The position numbers were made by a program, and so were the translations under genes. A stretch of DNA of 64,000 nt from Euptelea pleiosperma (Eukaryota; Streptophyta; Magnoliopsida; Ranunculales; Eupteleaceae), in contig CM068552.1 of NCBI GenBank assembly GCA_035048495.1, positions 28,398,154-28,462,153 on the forward strand, written 5' to 3'. Numbering within the stretch: position 1 is the first letter of the stretch; each line of letters starts with the position of its first letter. This document shows positions 35,345-47,004 of the stretch, one piece after another. A model generated the notes under the pieces. It searched no databases. It had not been told where the DNA came from and was given only the letters and a program-made list of their open reading frames with translations.

Positions 35345-37074
35345 TTTATTTCAAAAATTTCCTAATTTCCATTAATAGAAACTAGGGAGCTTTAAAAGGG
35401 GAAGGAGAAGGGTTCTTTGGAACCCTAATCCCCCTCCAATCTCTTCCAATCCTACCCCAAAACCCTTCCCCATGTTTTCCCTTCTCCTTATTTCCTTCTC
35501 GTCTTCTTTCTTTTCCTCCTCTTCTTTATCTTCTTCATCTTTATCACCGGAGTTGCAGCCTGCAACTCCGGCCAGCAACAGCAAGTCGTCTAGCCTCTCT
35601 TCTTACCGCCCATCTTCTCTTTTTCCCTCTTGGAACCCGTCTTCTCTCTCTCATTGAGAGAACTAGTGAGTTGCCGGATTGGACTGCTCCCTCTCCAAGC
35701 TCGTTGACGTTTTTCTCTCATAAGAGAAATCCAGCAACGCCTCCCTCAAAGCTTGCCGCCCTCCACCACCTCTGAAATCTCTAGGCATTGCTTAGGAGGA
35801 CCTGGAACTCAATCGTTGCAGGTTTGCAACTCGTTCCGTGCCACCTCCACTTGCTGGACCGCCTGCAACATCACGGAGCACCACCACAGCGCCACCTGCA
35901 CGTCCTCCTCCGGTATCCTCCATTAACACCGCCCTCCACCGGACTGGTGCACCACTGTTCTCACCTTGCCGCCCCTCTCCATCACTAAACCACTGCCGCT
36001 TGCTGCTGCACTGCCAATGTTCTCCTCTCCTCTCAATAACAAAAACAAGAAAAGAAAAAAAAGAAAAAGAAAAGAAGAAGAGAGAAGAAGGAGATCTGGG
36101 CCTGCACGTTCCTCCTTGAGCCGCCCCTCTCCATAGAGTCTCCTGCCTCTTCTTCTTCACTACGTCTTCTTGGTGTGGTTGCTGCTACTCCCCTCTCTCT
36201 CAAACCAACCTCCTCTCCTTGTCACGTTGCTGCCAAGGGGCAGCAGCGGTTATTGTTTGAGAATGCCACCTGCAACTCCAGATTCATGTGTTATTTGGCT
36301 GTGCTTTTCACGGCCTAATCACCTCCTTGTGGGCAAGCCGTTGTGCCTTCAAAGCCACCATCTCCAACACTGGTTCCGACACCGGTTTGAACCACTTGAA
36401 CCGGCTGTGATTTGTGCTACACCTTGTGAACCACCACAGCAAACACCTCATCTTCAAACCTTTCATCCATCTCATCTCCCACCAGCGTGATAGGCCCTGT
36501 GACCATCAACTCTTGGCTACACCACACACGTCCATACACATGGCCGATCTCTTCACTGGCCAACCTTTGGCTGATGCAATGTCAAGATAAGTTAAGCAAT
36601 AATAACTCTCTTTTCCCTATCTTTTCCTTTCTTTCTCTTTCTTTAATTCTCTCTCTAAAATCTATCATTACTTTCTCTCTCTTGTTTCTCTCTCTATCTC
36701 TCTCGTTTATTGCTTTCTAGAATAGTTGTTCAATGTTTGTTTTGATTTCTTTTTACTAGTTGTATGCCACTCGATTTGATTAATAAAGTTAATTTTGTTT
36801 CATCATTTTTCGATATGGTTGTAGTTTTTCTCACTCTAAAATCAAGCATGTTTTAAACTCTTCCAATCACAACTCTCACCCCTCCATAAATTTTCTGTAA
36901 AGATTCTATTATTTTATGTTCTCTTTTGCGCTAACCTGACTAATCTCGAGTGCGGATCGACATATAAAACTTCCCACTGTGCAAGAAGTTCTAATTTTAC
37001 AGGATAATCGGATCAATTTACAAATGTGTTGAGATTAGGTTCGTTCTCTCAACGACGGAAAAACCCTAGTTTCA
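34331..37074 (+). mobile_element. Solo LTR, TGATATTCGC family (copy 1, 2.7 kb)
   Basis: It begins TGATATTCGCTCAAAAGTGC and ends AAACCCTAGTTTCA, with a perfect 5-bp duplication CCTAC (34326-34330 and 37075-37079). It interrupts a satellite unit cleanly, proving it inserted after the array formed. It contains C/T-rich tracts, two to three copies of gaccgttggatc near 34980-35030, an AT microsatellite and about 1 kb of G/C-rich sequence (35440-36490) absent from copy 2. Long frames in that part are proline/serine-rich and not gene-like. Confidence 0.82.
35297..35336. repeat. (AT)n microsatellite
   Basis: About 20 uninterrupted AT dinucleotides followed by a poly-T run, inside the 2.7-kb LTR. Confidence 0.95.
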
Positions 37075-37975
37075 CCTACAACTGACTACCGTTTCTCAAC
37101 CGGACCTCGGATTTTAACCCCGTTTCTTCTAACAAATTTGTTTGAACACGTTTGAAGTATTAGAAGAGATTTCGGAAGAGTCGGACCTCGTTTGCCCGAT
37201 TTGGACGTCAAGGTTCCGAAATGGACTTAGGTTCTAAGTATTAAATGCCTAAAACTACAACTGAGTACCGTTTCTCAACCGGACCTCAAAATTTAACTTC
37301 GTTTCTTCTAACACATTTGTTTCAATACGTTTGAAGTGTTAGAAGAGGTTTCATGAGAGTCAGACCTCGTTTGCCCGATTTGGACGTCGAGGTTCCGGAA
37401 TGGACTTGGGTTCTAAGTCTTGAATGCCTAAAACTACAACTGACTACCGTTTCTCAACCGGACCTCGGAGTTTAACCCTATTTCTTCTAACACATTTGTT
37501 TCAATACGTTTGAAGTGTTGGAAGAGATTTCGAAAGAGTCGGACCTCGTTTGCCCGATTTGGACGTTGAGGTTCCGAAATTGACTTGGGTTCTAAGTCTT
37601 AAATACCTAAACCTACAACTGACTACCGTTTCTCAACTGGACCTCAGAATTTAACCCCGTTTCTTCTAACACATTTGTTTCAACACATTTGAAGTATTGG
37701 AAGAGATTTCAGAAGAGTCAGACCTCGTTTGCCCGATTTGGACGTCGATGTTCCGAAATTGACTTGGGTTCTAAGTCTTAAATGCCTAAACCTACAACTG
37801 ACTACTGTTTCTCAACCGGACCTCGGATTTTAACCCCATTTTTTCTAACACATTTGTTTCAACACGTTTGAAGTGTTAGAAGAGGTTTCATGAGAGTTAG
37901 ACCACGTTTGCCCGATTTGGACGTCGAGGTTCCGATATGGACTTGGGTTCTAAGTCTTATATGCCTAAAACTGTC
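37075..37975. repeat. Tandem repeat of about 180 bp in CACTA B, right block
   Basis: About five more units continue the array of 33410-34330 after the LTR; the join reads ctaaacctac|aactgactaccg if the LTR and one target duplication are ignored. The last unit ends beside the captured ribosomal protein fragment. Confidence 0.9.
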
Positions 37976-38038
37976 ATTAGAATTATTAATTCAATTCACA
38001 AACAACATTGTAGAAAAAAGAAACAGGAATGTTATTAC

Positions 38039-38872
<834 letters not shown>

Positions 38873-39029
38873 TCAAAGCCAAATAGTTTATTCATAAAAT
38901 TCTACGACAAAAAAGCAGATGTTCATTACATAATTCTAGTATCGATGTTGCATGACCTCAGTGGCTATGTCCAACACTGGCCAATGTATTGCATCCAACT
39001 ATCTAGGTAAAAATATGATACAATTCAAT

Positions 39030-39215
39030 TTAAAACATTCTCCCATGCGCATCCATTCTACCCCTTAAGATCACATTCCGGCAATTGACACATGGACATC
39101 GGATCTTGTCTCCAAACCTTGTATTACTAAATGCAAAACTCAAGAATTGCTCAACTCTGACTTGATACTCACGACTATCTCTTGACTTTCCAATCCAACT
39201 TTTATCCATCGGCAT
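39030..39215 (-). pseudogene. CACTA transposase-associated domain fragment
   Basis: A 61-codon frame on the minus strand reads MDKSWIGKSRDSREYQVRVE, then FLSFAFSNTRFGDKIRC and PCVNCRNVILRG. This matches the N-terminal transposase-associated domain of plant CACTA TNP2-type transposases (pattern MDKSWM..., paired Cys residues). The transposase body is missing. It is upstream of, and on the same strand as, the captured ribosomal protein exons. Confidence 0.8.
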
Positions 39216-39967
39216 GTCTCCTTCAAAATGATGTCACCTTCATCGGAGAAAACATTGTCACACACGACTCGAGTGCACATGCATCATGCTTCCTACCTCC
39301 TCTCTAACGGGTGGGTGGTTCTTATCCCATTCAGGAATGCATAATCTCCGTTACACTCAATAGCCAAGTGGTTATTTCCATATGAAGGAGAATTTCGGCA
39401 GCATTTCCCTATAGTTCTCCAAGTACACGATTTAGACTAGGGACAAACATGTCACATTGTTTAAATATGTATCCAGAGACCAAGAGGAATGCTTGCCGAA
39501 ATTATCCTTTAAATGGAAATAACCACTTTAGCTACTGACTATACCAGAGATTATACATTCCCAAACATGTCCAAATGGACAATTTAAGAATCAACACCAG
39601 ACAATTACTTATCACCATAAACAAGACAAAAAAGTTGTTCACTTGATCGAATTTAGTTTCACATGAGAACCAAACGTCATAGTTTACAACAAATTTATCC
39701 CATATAGGTGATAAGGCAATTGTCACACAATGATTCTTGAACGGAAGATCTAAGGTTCAATGGGATACCTTATAAGAAATTAAAGACTGCATCTCTGATA
39801 AGATTAAAGGGTTCAATCAGGCCATATACAGTGCGTATATGCTGTGTGCAACCTCTTATCTTTGATGGAGTCTTCAAGATCTCATGCTTAATGCTAGTGC
39901 TTTGTGCGAATGTGAATTATGCTAGTCCTCTTACGTTTCAATAATTACCAAATAAAAGCAAGATAGG

Positions 39968-41599
39968 TGATATTCGCTCAAAAGTGCTTATTTTAAGCCA
40001 TTATCCTTATAGCGATGTCGCATTCTCCTACGTAAAACTTGTCTTTTTGTCGACTTTTCCATATAAGAGTTTCTTCCATTGCGTGAAATGCATTTTTTAT
40101 ACGAAAATCGACTATTTGCATGAAATATACGCATTTCGGATAGTCCAGTATCAAGCCGTTTTAGTTGAATCTCATCACGCGCTTTTTCACTTATAGGAGA
40201 CCCTATCGGGCGATTCTCGAGTACTGGCGGGCCCACGATCAACCACAGAAGACTTCTATCAAAGCTTAAAGAACCGACAGGCTACGATAAAAAGATAGAA
40301 GACATGTACGGGTAAAGCTAGAGGATCGTAGAGCCGGAACAAGGACTAAGAGAGAGAAGAAAAGCTAGAGACCAAGAGAAGGACTTAGGTGTTAAAGGCC
40401 ACACCAATTGACATCAAAGGATATGTTTGACTTATTGGTAGAGCGGACGAGAGAGAATAAAGAAGACCAGGGTTCAAGACCCTCCAATGCTTTTATTTTT
40501 GTATTTTTCTCTCACCTCTCTCCTATTTCTCTCTTTATCTATCTATCTTGGCCCATGACATAGGCCCATGACCCATGACCCATACCAATGACCCATGCCC
40601 ATACCCATGCCCATGACCCATGCCTATTACCCATGCTCATGCCCATTTGCAACAACAAGAGAGAATTGGTCTCACTTGACCGATTCTGCTCTCCCTCATA
40701 TCCCTCTATCCTAGTCACTCTCTCTCTTATCTAACTAACCCATTCCCAATCGTTGGATCTCTCTAGATCCAACAGTCATCATTTTTACAACAAGCAAAAA
40801 GAAAAAAAAGTCTATAAGAGATCTACGATCTCTCCTTTTTGAGTTGGTTCCCTCCCCCTTCTCTTCCTCTCTTTCTTCTTTCTTTCTTTCTCTTCTTCTT
40901 CACCCTTCTTCTCCGGTGAGCAACTCCGACGAGCTCACCATTAACGCCTCCACCTCGAGGTGCAAAGCATCAAACAGCAATGTCTCCTTGCTGCCAATTC
41001 CATTCGCCACAATCAAAGGCTACAATCTTCAATCCTACTGAGTTCTATCCAATAGAAGTTGCACCATCTACCTCTTCAATGGTAAGCTTCTCTCTAATTC
41101 ATCTCTCTAACCTTCCTACCTTCTTTCACTCTCTTCTTTCCCTCTCTACATTTACATGCTTTCTAAGGTAATATTTTAATGGCTTTCTAGATTAATTTGG
41201 TTTAATGTTATTTCCGTTGTAAAGCATTTGAACAAGCATTGTAAGCATTTGTTTTTAGTTTATTGAACAAGTTTTAAATTTAAGTTTAAGTTGTTTTCAT
41301 TTATTGTGTTTTTCATTCTCGTTTCTCTTATGTTTTTTTTCATTCTAATAGTTTTAACAACAATCTCAAACATATTTTAAATCAACCTCCACCATTCTCA
41401 CCCTTCTATTTATTCCGAGCATTTTCTGATTATTCTTGTTTCTTATTGTGCTAACTAATCCCGAGTGTGGACGATATCCGACACGAGCCACTGTGCAAGT
41501 CTACTTATTTGCAGATTAAGTGAACCAATTCGGAGAAATTATAAATATTATTGAAATTAAGGGTTTCCGATCCAACGACACGGAAAAACCTGACTTTCA
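39968..41599 (+). mobile_element. Solo LTR, TGATATTCGC family (copy 2, 1.6 kb)
   Basis: It begins TGATATTCGCTCAAAAGTGC and ends AAAACCTGACTTTCA, with a perfect 5-bp duplication ATAGG (39963-39967 and 41600-41604). It is 1,632 bp, missing roughly 1.1 kb relative to copy 1. It contains a cccatgac-type short repeat (40549-40650) and, near 40430-40495, a tRNA-like pair of box A and box B motifs. Confidence 0.83.
40549..40650. repeat. CCCATGAC/CCCATGCC short tandem repeat
   Basis: About a dozen variants of 6-8-bp units (cccatgac, cccatgcc, cccatacc) in a row, inside the 1.6-kb LTR. Confidence 0.8.
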
Positions 41600-41604
41600 A
41601 TAGG

Positions 41605-42890
41605 CGACAAATTAAAATAAGATAATCATAGACAAAGGTTTTGAGACATCAGGAAGCAATTAATAATGTATACTCTAGTTACAAGAATCACAAAAACCAG
41701 ATCCAATCAATTGAGGAGATGGAAAATTCATAGCATGTTATGCATAGAGGCCATGGTCATTAAATGGAGACACTTTACCCTTTTCTCTTGATGCTAGTCA
41801 TCATTCAATAACAAGATATAGAATGGAAGAAAATAGACTTCAATTTCATAAATCATTAAGCCATGTAGCATAGACCACGAGGACCCATCATTCACTAAAC
41901 CATGGGTATAGCAGAGCGGGGTCAAGGCTATTACATGTTGATGAATCACATAATGAATGCTATTACTTGACTATAAATTAAAAGAAATGACAACATCTGA
42001 ATCCAATACCATTTACTTGTGCCAAGGGCTTTGTGCTATAAATGAATGCACCATGAAGGCAGTCATTTGGAGAAGGAATGTCATCTACATACACAACCTC
42101 CCCTATGTAATTTGAGAGTTAAGAGTCAACCGTGGGGAAATTCCATACATTAAATACATTTTCGTTTGAAGTGCACAATAAATAAGTTAAATTAATAAGT
42201 AATGCTAAAACTAAAGAACAACAATAAATAGGAACAAACCAACAGAAAATTGTGAGAAAGCTTTCAATTTAGTCCAATAAATATAAAGTTCTAAACTACT
42301 ATGTAAAATTTTATCCCAAAATAAAACAAAAAGAATAGCAATATCTATGAACATGACATATTGGTTCTAGATTTTCAGTGTCTTGATATAATAAGAATGT
42401 AAAATTCTATCATAAATAGGGATACATGTTAAGAGCAATATACTTTGAGACGTTAAGGTAAGTGTGTCATGCACTGTTATCTCTGGAGTGTCTTGTCATT
42501 TCAGGACTAAATCATTCCAAAGTATCAGCACTTAACACTATATCATCAGCTAGAAGAAAAAGTATAACAAGTCATATTCTTGATAATAGAAAATACTAGA
42601 TTAAGCATAACGAACCAGAAGCTTGGATCTCAGCTCCAGCTTTTTTAGTTGGCTCACCAACTGGATGGTACTCCCTACTAATTTCCACCACCTACTTTGC
42701 AAATAAGAGCAAACTTGGTTTTGTAATATGATAATTGTTGGGTTTGGAAGCCTTAATCTCTGAAGTATTGATATTTTCATCAAAACCACTACCAGGAATT
42801 GCAGTACTAACTCCAACTAGAGGGTGAAGCAAATCAAAAAGAAAACCTACAGCCCAGCTTGATCTATAAGCAGGACTTGAAGTGCCCTAC
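41605..42890. other. CACTA B interior, unassigned
   Basis: A/T-rich sequence between the LTR insertion and the 68-bp minisatellite. Short minus-strand frames (for example 42601-42816) are not recognisable. It could be further captured host sequence or diverged transposase introns. Confidence 0.3.
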
Positions 42891-42925
42891 AAACCAAAAA
42901 TCAGCCTCAGTATTGATTTCAAAAC

Positions 42926-43330
42926 TTTGGATCTTTGTGCTCAAATCCAACGGCACAAATCACGCTGATTTTTTGGTGTGTAGATCCACCTTTGGATCTT
43001 TATGCTCAAATCCAACGACAGAAATCACCAATCAAGTTAATTTTTTGGTGTGTAGATCCACCTTTGGATCTTTATGCTCAAATCCAAGGCAGAAATCACC
43101 AATCAGGCGGATTTTTTGTTGTGCAAAACCTCTAGATCTTTATGCTCAAATCCAAAGGCAAAATCACCAATCGAGCTGATTTTTTGGTGTGCAGATCCAC
43201 CTTTTGACCTTTACGCTCAAACCCAAAACCAGAAATCACCAATAAAGCTGATTTTTTGGTGTGCAAATCCACCTTTGGATCTATATGCTCAAATCCAAAG
43301 GCAAAAATCAGCAATAAATCTGATTTTCGG
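42926..43330. repeat. Minisatellite, six units of 65-72 bp
   Basis: The segment ggatctttatgctcaaatcc recurs near 42929, 42994, 43066, 43134, 43206 and 43277, each followed by gaaatcaccaat and attttttggtgtg. The frames across it (repeats of LDLYAQIQ) are products of the tandem structure, not a protein. Confidence 0.85.
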
Positions 43331-43926
43331 TGTGAAGATTTACCAAAGATGAGCTCAATATCCATGCGGTCACAAATCAAAGAGAAAATGAAGAAATCTG
43401 AAAAAACCTGACTGTTAACAATGGACAGGGTTTTGAAAAGAAAAAAAAAAACAAAAAAACTAACCTATTCGACGCCTTACGTATGGTTGGAGCTGCGACG
43501 AGGCGGTCTGCAACTCTTCGGTAGGCGTTAGAGGCGGTCTACAACTCTCCGACAAGCGTTAGAGGCGGAGGGAAGAGGCGGAGTGAGGAGAGAGAGGAAA
43601 GAGAGGAGAGGGCTGTGGTTCGGGCTCTAGAAGTGGAAACATGGGTTTTGCCTTTATATATATAAAACCTTTAGTTGCGGCCAGAATATATGGTTTTTAG
43701 CTGCGATTATAATTTTTAGTGCCGGTGAAAGAACATATAGTAGCGCCTACACCTCTGGCCATCGCTATATCTCACCGCTAATTGAGTAAATTTCCCTCCA
43801 AAATTTTTGCACAAACTTATAGCAGCGGCTAGACCTATGGCAGCCGCTAAAACCATTCTATTGCGACGATTTTTGGTGGGCGCCGCTAAAAGGTCGCCGC
43901 TAATGGCCCAATTTCTTGTAGTGATA

Positions 43927-44596
43927 CTGTATAACAATGTCAAAAAAATTTTGAATACTTGAATTGGGCTCCATAGCTAAGCAATTCATATAACATCAAT
44001 CAACATTTCTTCTATTATTATAATAGCACAGACGCCAAAGAGTATTGATCATCTACCTTAAAAAGATGAATATGTATGTGATTGCATCCATCTGATAGTT
44101 AGAATTGAGGCTTCTGACTGAAAGTAGAAGCACAAAACACAATCAAAACCAAAGCAACTTCCTTAAAGCATAGATTGGTATTGTTCAAAGCAATGTTAAC
44201 TTAAATCTAGACAAAGATATCACAATATAATAAAAATGTCAATTAAATTTTATTTATTTAGACCCTTCCTACTTACATTCATGGTTGGCAATATGTAATA
44301 CTAAAATCAACATTTCAAATGATTTTATTTATTTAGACCCTTTTGCATCTTTCTTTCCTAAAAAGTTCTACAATCATGTAGGATGTGTTTTGGTTAATTT
44401 GTATAAAGGTATTTAAGTCTTTTTATTTTTATGAAATAAAATTATTTTAAGTTAGTGTCTTGAGAGAAGATCGAAGCTAACTTTTTCTACTTCTCAACCT
44501 TCCACGTCTCTTTCATTATCCAAAAAACACGTCTCTACATAGCATATTTATAGGAAAATCTTGTTTGATAAGTTTAGAAACTTATAACTCAATCCG
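43927..44596. other. Intergenic flank after CACTA B
   Basis: The first 60 bases continue the duplicated segment (caatgtcaaaaaaattttga, compare about 32346). The rest is A/T-rich with a repeated ttttatttatttagaccctt (about 44249 and 44322). No gene. Confidence 0.45.
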
Positions 44597-46640
44597 TGAT
44601 ATTCGCTTAAAAGTGCTTTTTTAAGCCATTATCTTTTTAGTGTTATCGCACTATCCTACATAAAATTTTCTACTTATCAACTTTTCTACGTAAGAATTTT
44701 TCATTGTGTAGAACACACTTTTCTGGATGAAATTGTATGTTTGCATGTATTAAACACATTTTTAAAAATCTAGATAGGAAGCTGTCTTGATTAAGTCTCA
44801 TTACGCTTTTTTCGTTATTGTAGAAAACTTGATCGGATGATTTTCGAGACTAGCGGGTCCACGATCAATCACTAAAGCTTAATATCATTACTTAAAGAGC
44901 CAACAGGCTAATACAAGAAAATATAAGCAATGTACGAGCCAAGCTGGAGGATTATAAAGTTGACCCAAAGAATCAAGAGAGCTGAAGAGCTGAATACCAA
45001 GAGAATGACCAAAGTCTTTAAAACCACATGAATTTATAAGAAATGATGGCCTGCTCTATTTGTGAAGCTTAGTTGAAGAATATTTTGAAGATTAGGTTTC
45101 AAGTCCCTCCGCCAGCTATTCTCTTTGTATTTCATTCTTTTCTCTCTCCTTTCTCTTCCATCTCTTTTAACCCTAACATTTAACCCTTAGATCATCTTAT
45201 CCTACCATTAGATCCGTAGATCAACCGTCCAACCCCCCTCTCCATGATTTAAGTATTCATATCTCACGTCCGATCATCCATCTAACATTAGATCATCATA
45301 TCCCACCATCCGATCTTTAGATCAACCACTTCGATCCTCAAATCGATCATCCTAACCCTCCGATCTCCATCATCTAACTTCTGATCTCATCTTCTCTAGC
45401 TCTATCCCATATCCCATAGCCTTTCCATCGTTAGATCTTCAATCAGACCGTTAGATCATCAATTGGACCGTTGGATCTCTCTAGATATGATGATTTATCA
45501 ATCTTGGGCTTGACCCAGCCATCACCCTTCTATCATCACCAATATTTCTCACCCTAACCTTAATTCGATCATATCCCTCCATCTCACCCTCTCCTCCACT
45601 TAATCAAACGGTCCACAACTCAACAACCTAAAACCCTTTTTCCCCACTTAACCAAGCCCATAACCTTCACGGCCCGCTCACCCACGGTCCATAGCGCTCA
45701 ATTCTACGGCCCATTCCCCACAGCCCATAACTCACTTTAACCCAAAAACTAAAAGAAAAAGAAAAGAAAATAAAGAAAGAAAAAGAAAAATAGAAACCCA
45801 CGATTCTATCAATCTCTCTCCACTCTCTCACGTGGCCACCTCCTTTGGTCCACTTCCCCTCTCTCCCATGTGCTCCCAACTCTCTCACTTATCGCCCTCT
45901 AACCTAGCGCCACATCCCCAATCTTGAACAAATCAAACTTCTCTCCCAGCGAAGCCAACTCTCTTCTCCTCACCCGATTCTTTATCCTCTCTCTTCCTCA
46001 CTTGTCTCTCTCATCACGTCTCTTACCAAGCCCTCTCACATATCTCTCTCCCACTCTCACGTCTCTAACCCGAACCACCCTTGGATCTCTCCCTCTGCAA
46101 TCCCATTCATGTAACAACCCCTCTCTCAAAACATGTGAGCCCATTGGTGGCTCCCCTTGGAACTACCACCTTCACTTTCAGAGTTGCAACACCGAGTTGC
46201 AGGTCTGCAACTCAACCTCCAGGTGCTCCTCTCTCCATGCACCAACCACCTACTTCGTCCTCCTGGTTGGACGAACTAGCAAACCCACCAGACTGACCTC
46301 TAGCACCATCTCCGGTGCTGCAACTCCAGGAATACAGTGCACCACCGCCATTGAATATTCTGGCCGGAAGCTTGCAGCCTCTCCTCCACTCTCTCCTCTA
46401 GTCGAGCCAGGCGCATCTTCTCCTCCACCATGCTTGAGGGTTGAGTTGCAGACCAGCAAGATTCGTCTTCAAGTCAACTTCGTCTCCAACTGCAAGGCTC
46501 CATCCCTCCACGGCCTCACACGGTGGCTGAACCACTCTCTCCCATGGCCAACAATCTTGCCGTAGTCTTCTCCTCATCTTTTATACCGCTTGCTGCTCGG
46601 GTTTCTCCACCAGGTAGGACGTCCTCCATTTGCTGTGCAC
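44597..46640 (+). mobile_element. LTR, TGATATTCGC family (copy 3, 3'-truncated)
   Basis: It begins TGATATTCGCTTAAAAGTGC and keeps the family landmarks: attggaccgttggatctctc near 45462, C/T-rich tracts, and the ctgcaactcc-type G/C-rich part also seen in copy 1. The usual 3' end (CGGAAAAACC...TTTCA) is not found before the beta-galactosidase reading frame starts, so I infer a truncated copy; the right end is approximate. A 213-codon frame at 45924-46565 lies inside and is not gene-like. Confidence 0.6.
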
Positions 46641-46643
46641 CTG

Positions 46644-47004
46644 ATACCGACCCGAGTGCTTCTTCTTACACTGCTTTCCTTGTGGGTTGCCTCGGTGGTT
46701 TGCCATGATGGGAAGACAACCAAGGGTGTGATTTATGATGGACGATCATTGATCGTCAATGGAAAGAGAGAGCTTTTCTTCTCGGGGTCAATCCATTACC
46801 CGCGTAGCCCCCCTGAGGTAATGTAATTGATTAGTTCAATTCTATAATATTTTTTGTTTTCAGTGTTGCAGTTAGAAATTAATGATGATTTTGTTGTTTT
46901 TTGTTTAGATGTGGCCGAAGATCCTGAGCAAAGCTAAGCATGGAGGGTTGAATGTGATACAGACTTACGTCTTTTGGAACATTCATGAACCTGTACAAGG
47001 CCAG
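46644..47004 (+). CDS. Beta-galactosidase (GH35), 5' end; start codon apparently lost
   Basis: Exon 1 (46644-46817) and exon 2 (46909-47004) are separated by a 91-bp GT/AG intron and join in phase. They encode a hydrophobic signal segment ([16 protein letters not shown]), then [49 protein letters not shown] and [14 protein letters not shown], the N-terminal barrel of plant family 35 beta-galactosidases, closest in feel to the BGAL13-type group. Family role: release of terminal galactose from cell-wall polysaccharides in the apoplast. No in-frame ATG exists between the upstream stop (46563) and the signal segment; the codon where the start is expected (46644) reads ATA. The next exon and the catalytic glutamates are not found before 64000. 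It may be a pseudogene or start from an unseen upstream exon. Confidence 0.8.

Noticed and set aside
35788..36490. Several open frames of about 100 codons on both strands
   Set aside because: Overlapping frames in a G/C-rich part of a solo LTR; composition, not coding, keeps them open.
40430..40495. Possible tRNA gene
   Set aside because: Box A and B spacing fits, but the D and anticodon stems do not pair and there is no acceptor stem; kept only as a tRNA-like finding.
42859..43352. Repeat protein-like frames with LDLYAQIQ units
   Set aside because: The periodicity comes from a DNA minisatellite of 65-72 bp whose unit length is often not a multiple of three, so no single frame persists.
45924..46565. 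213-codon frame, serine/proline/leucine-rich
   Set aside because: It lies in the C/T- and G/C-rich body of a repeated LTR also found at 35440-36490; no domain or splice structure supports a gene.
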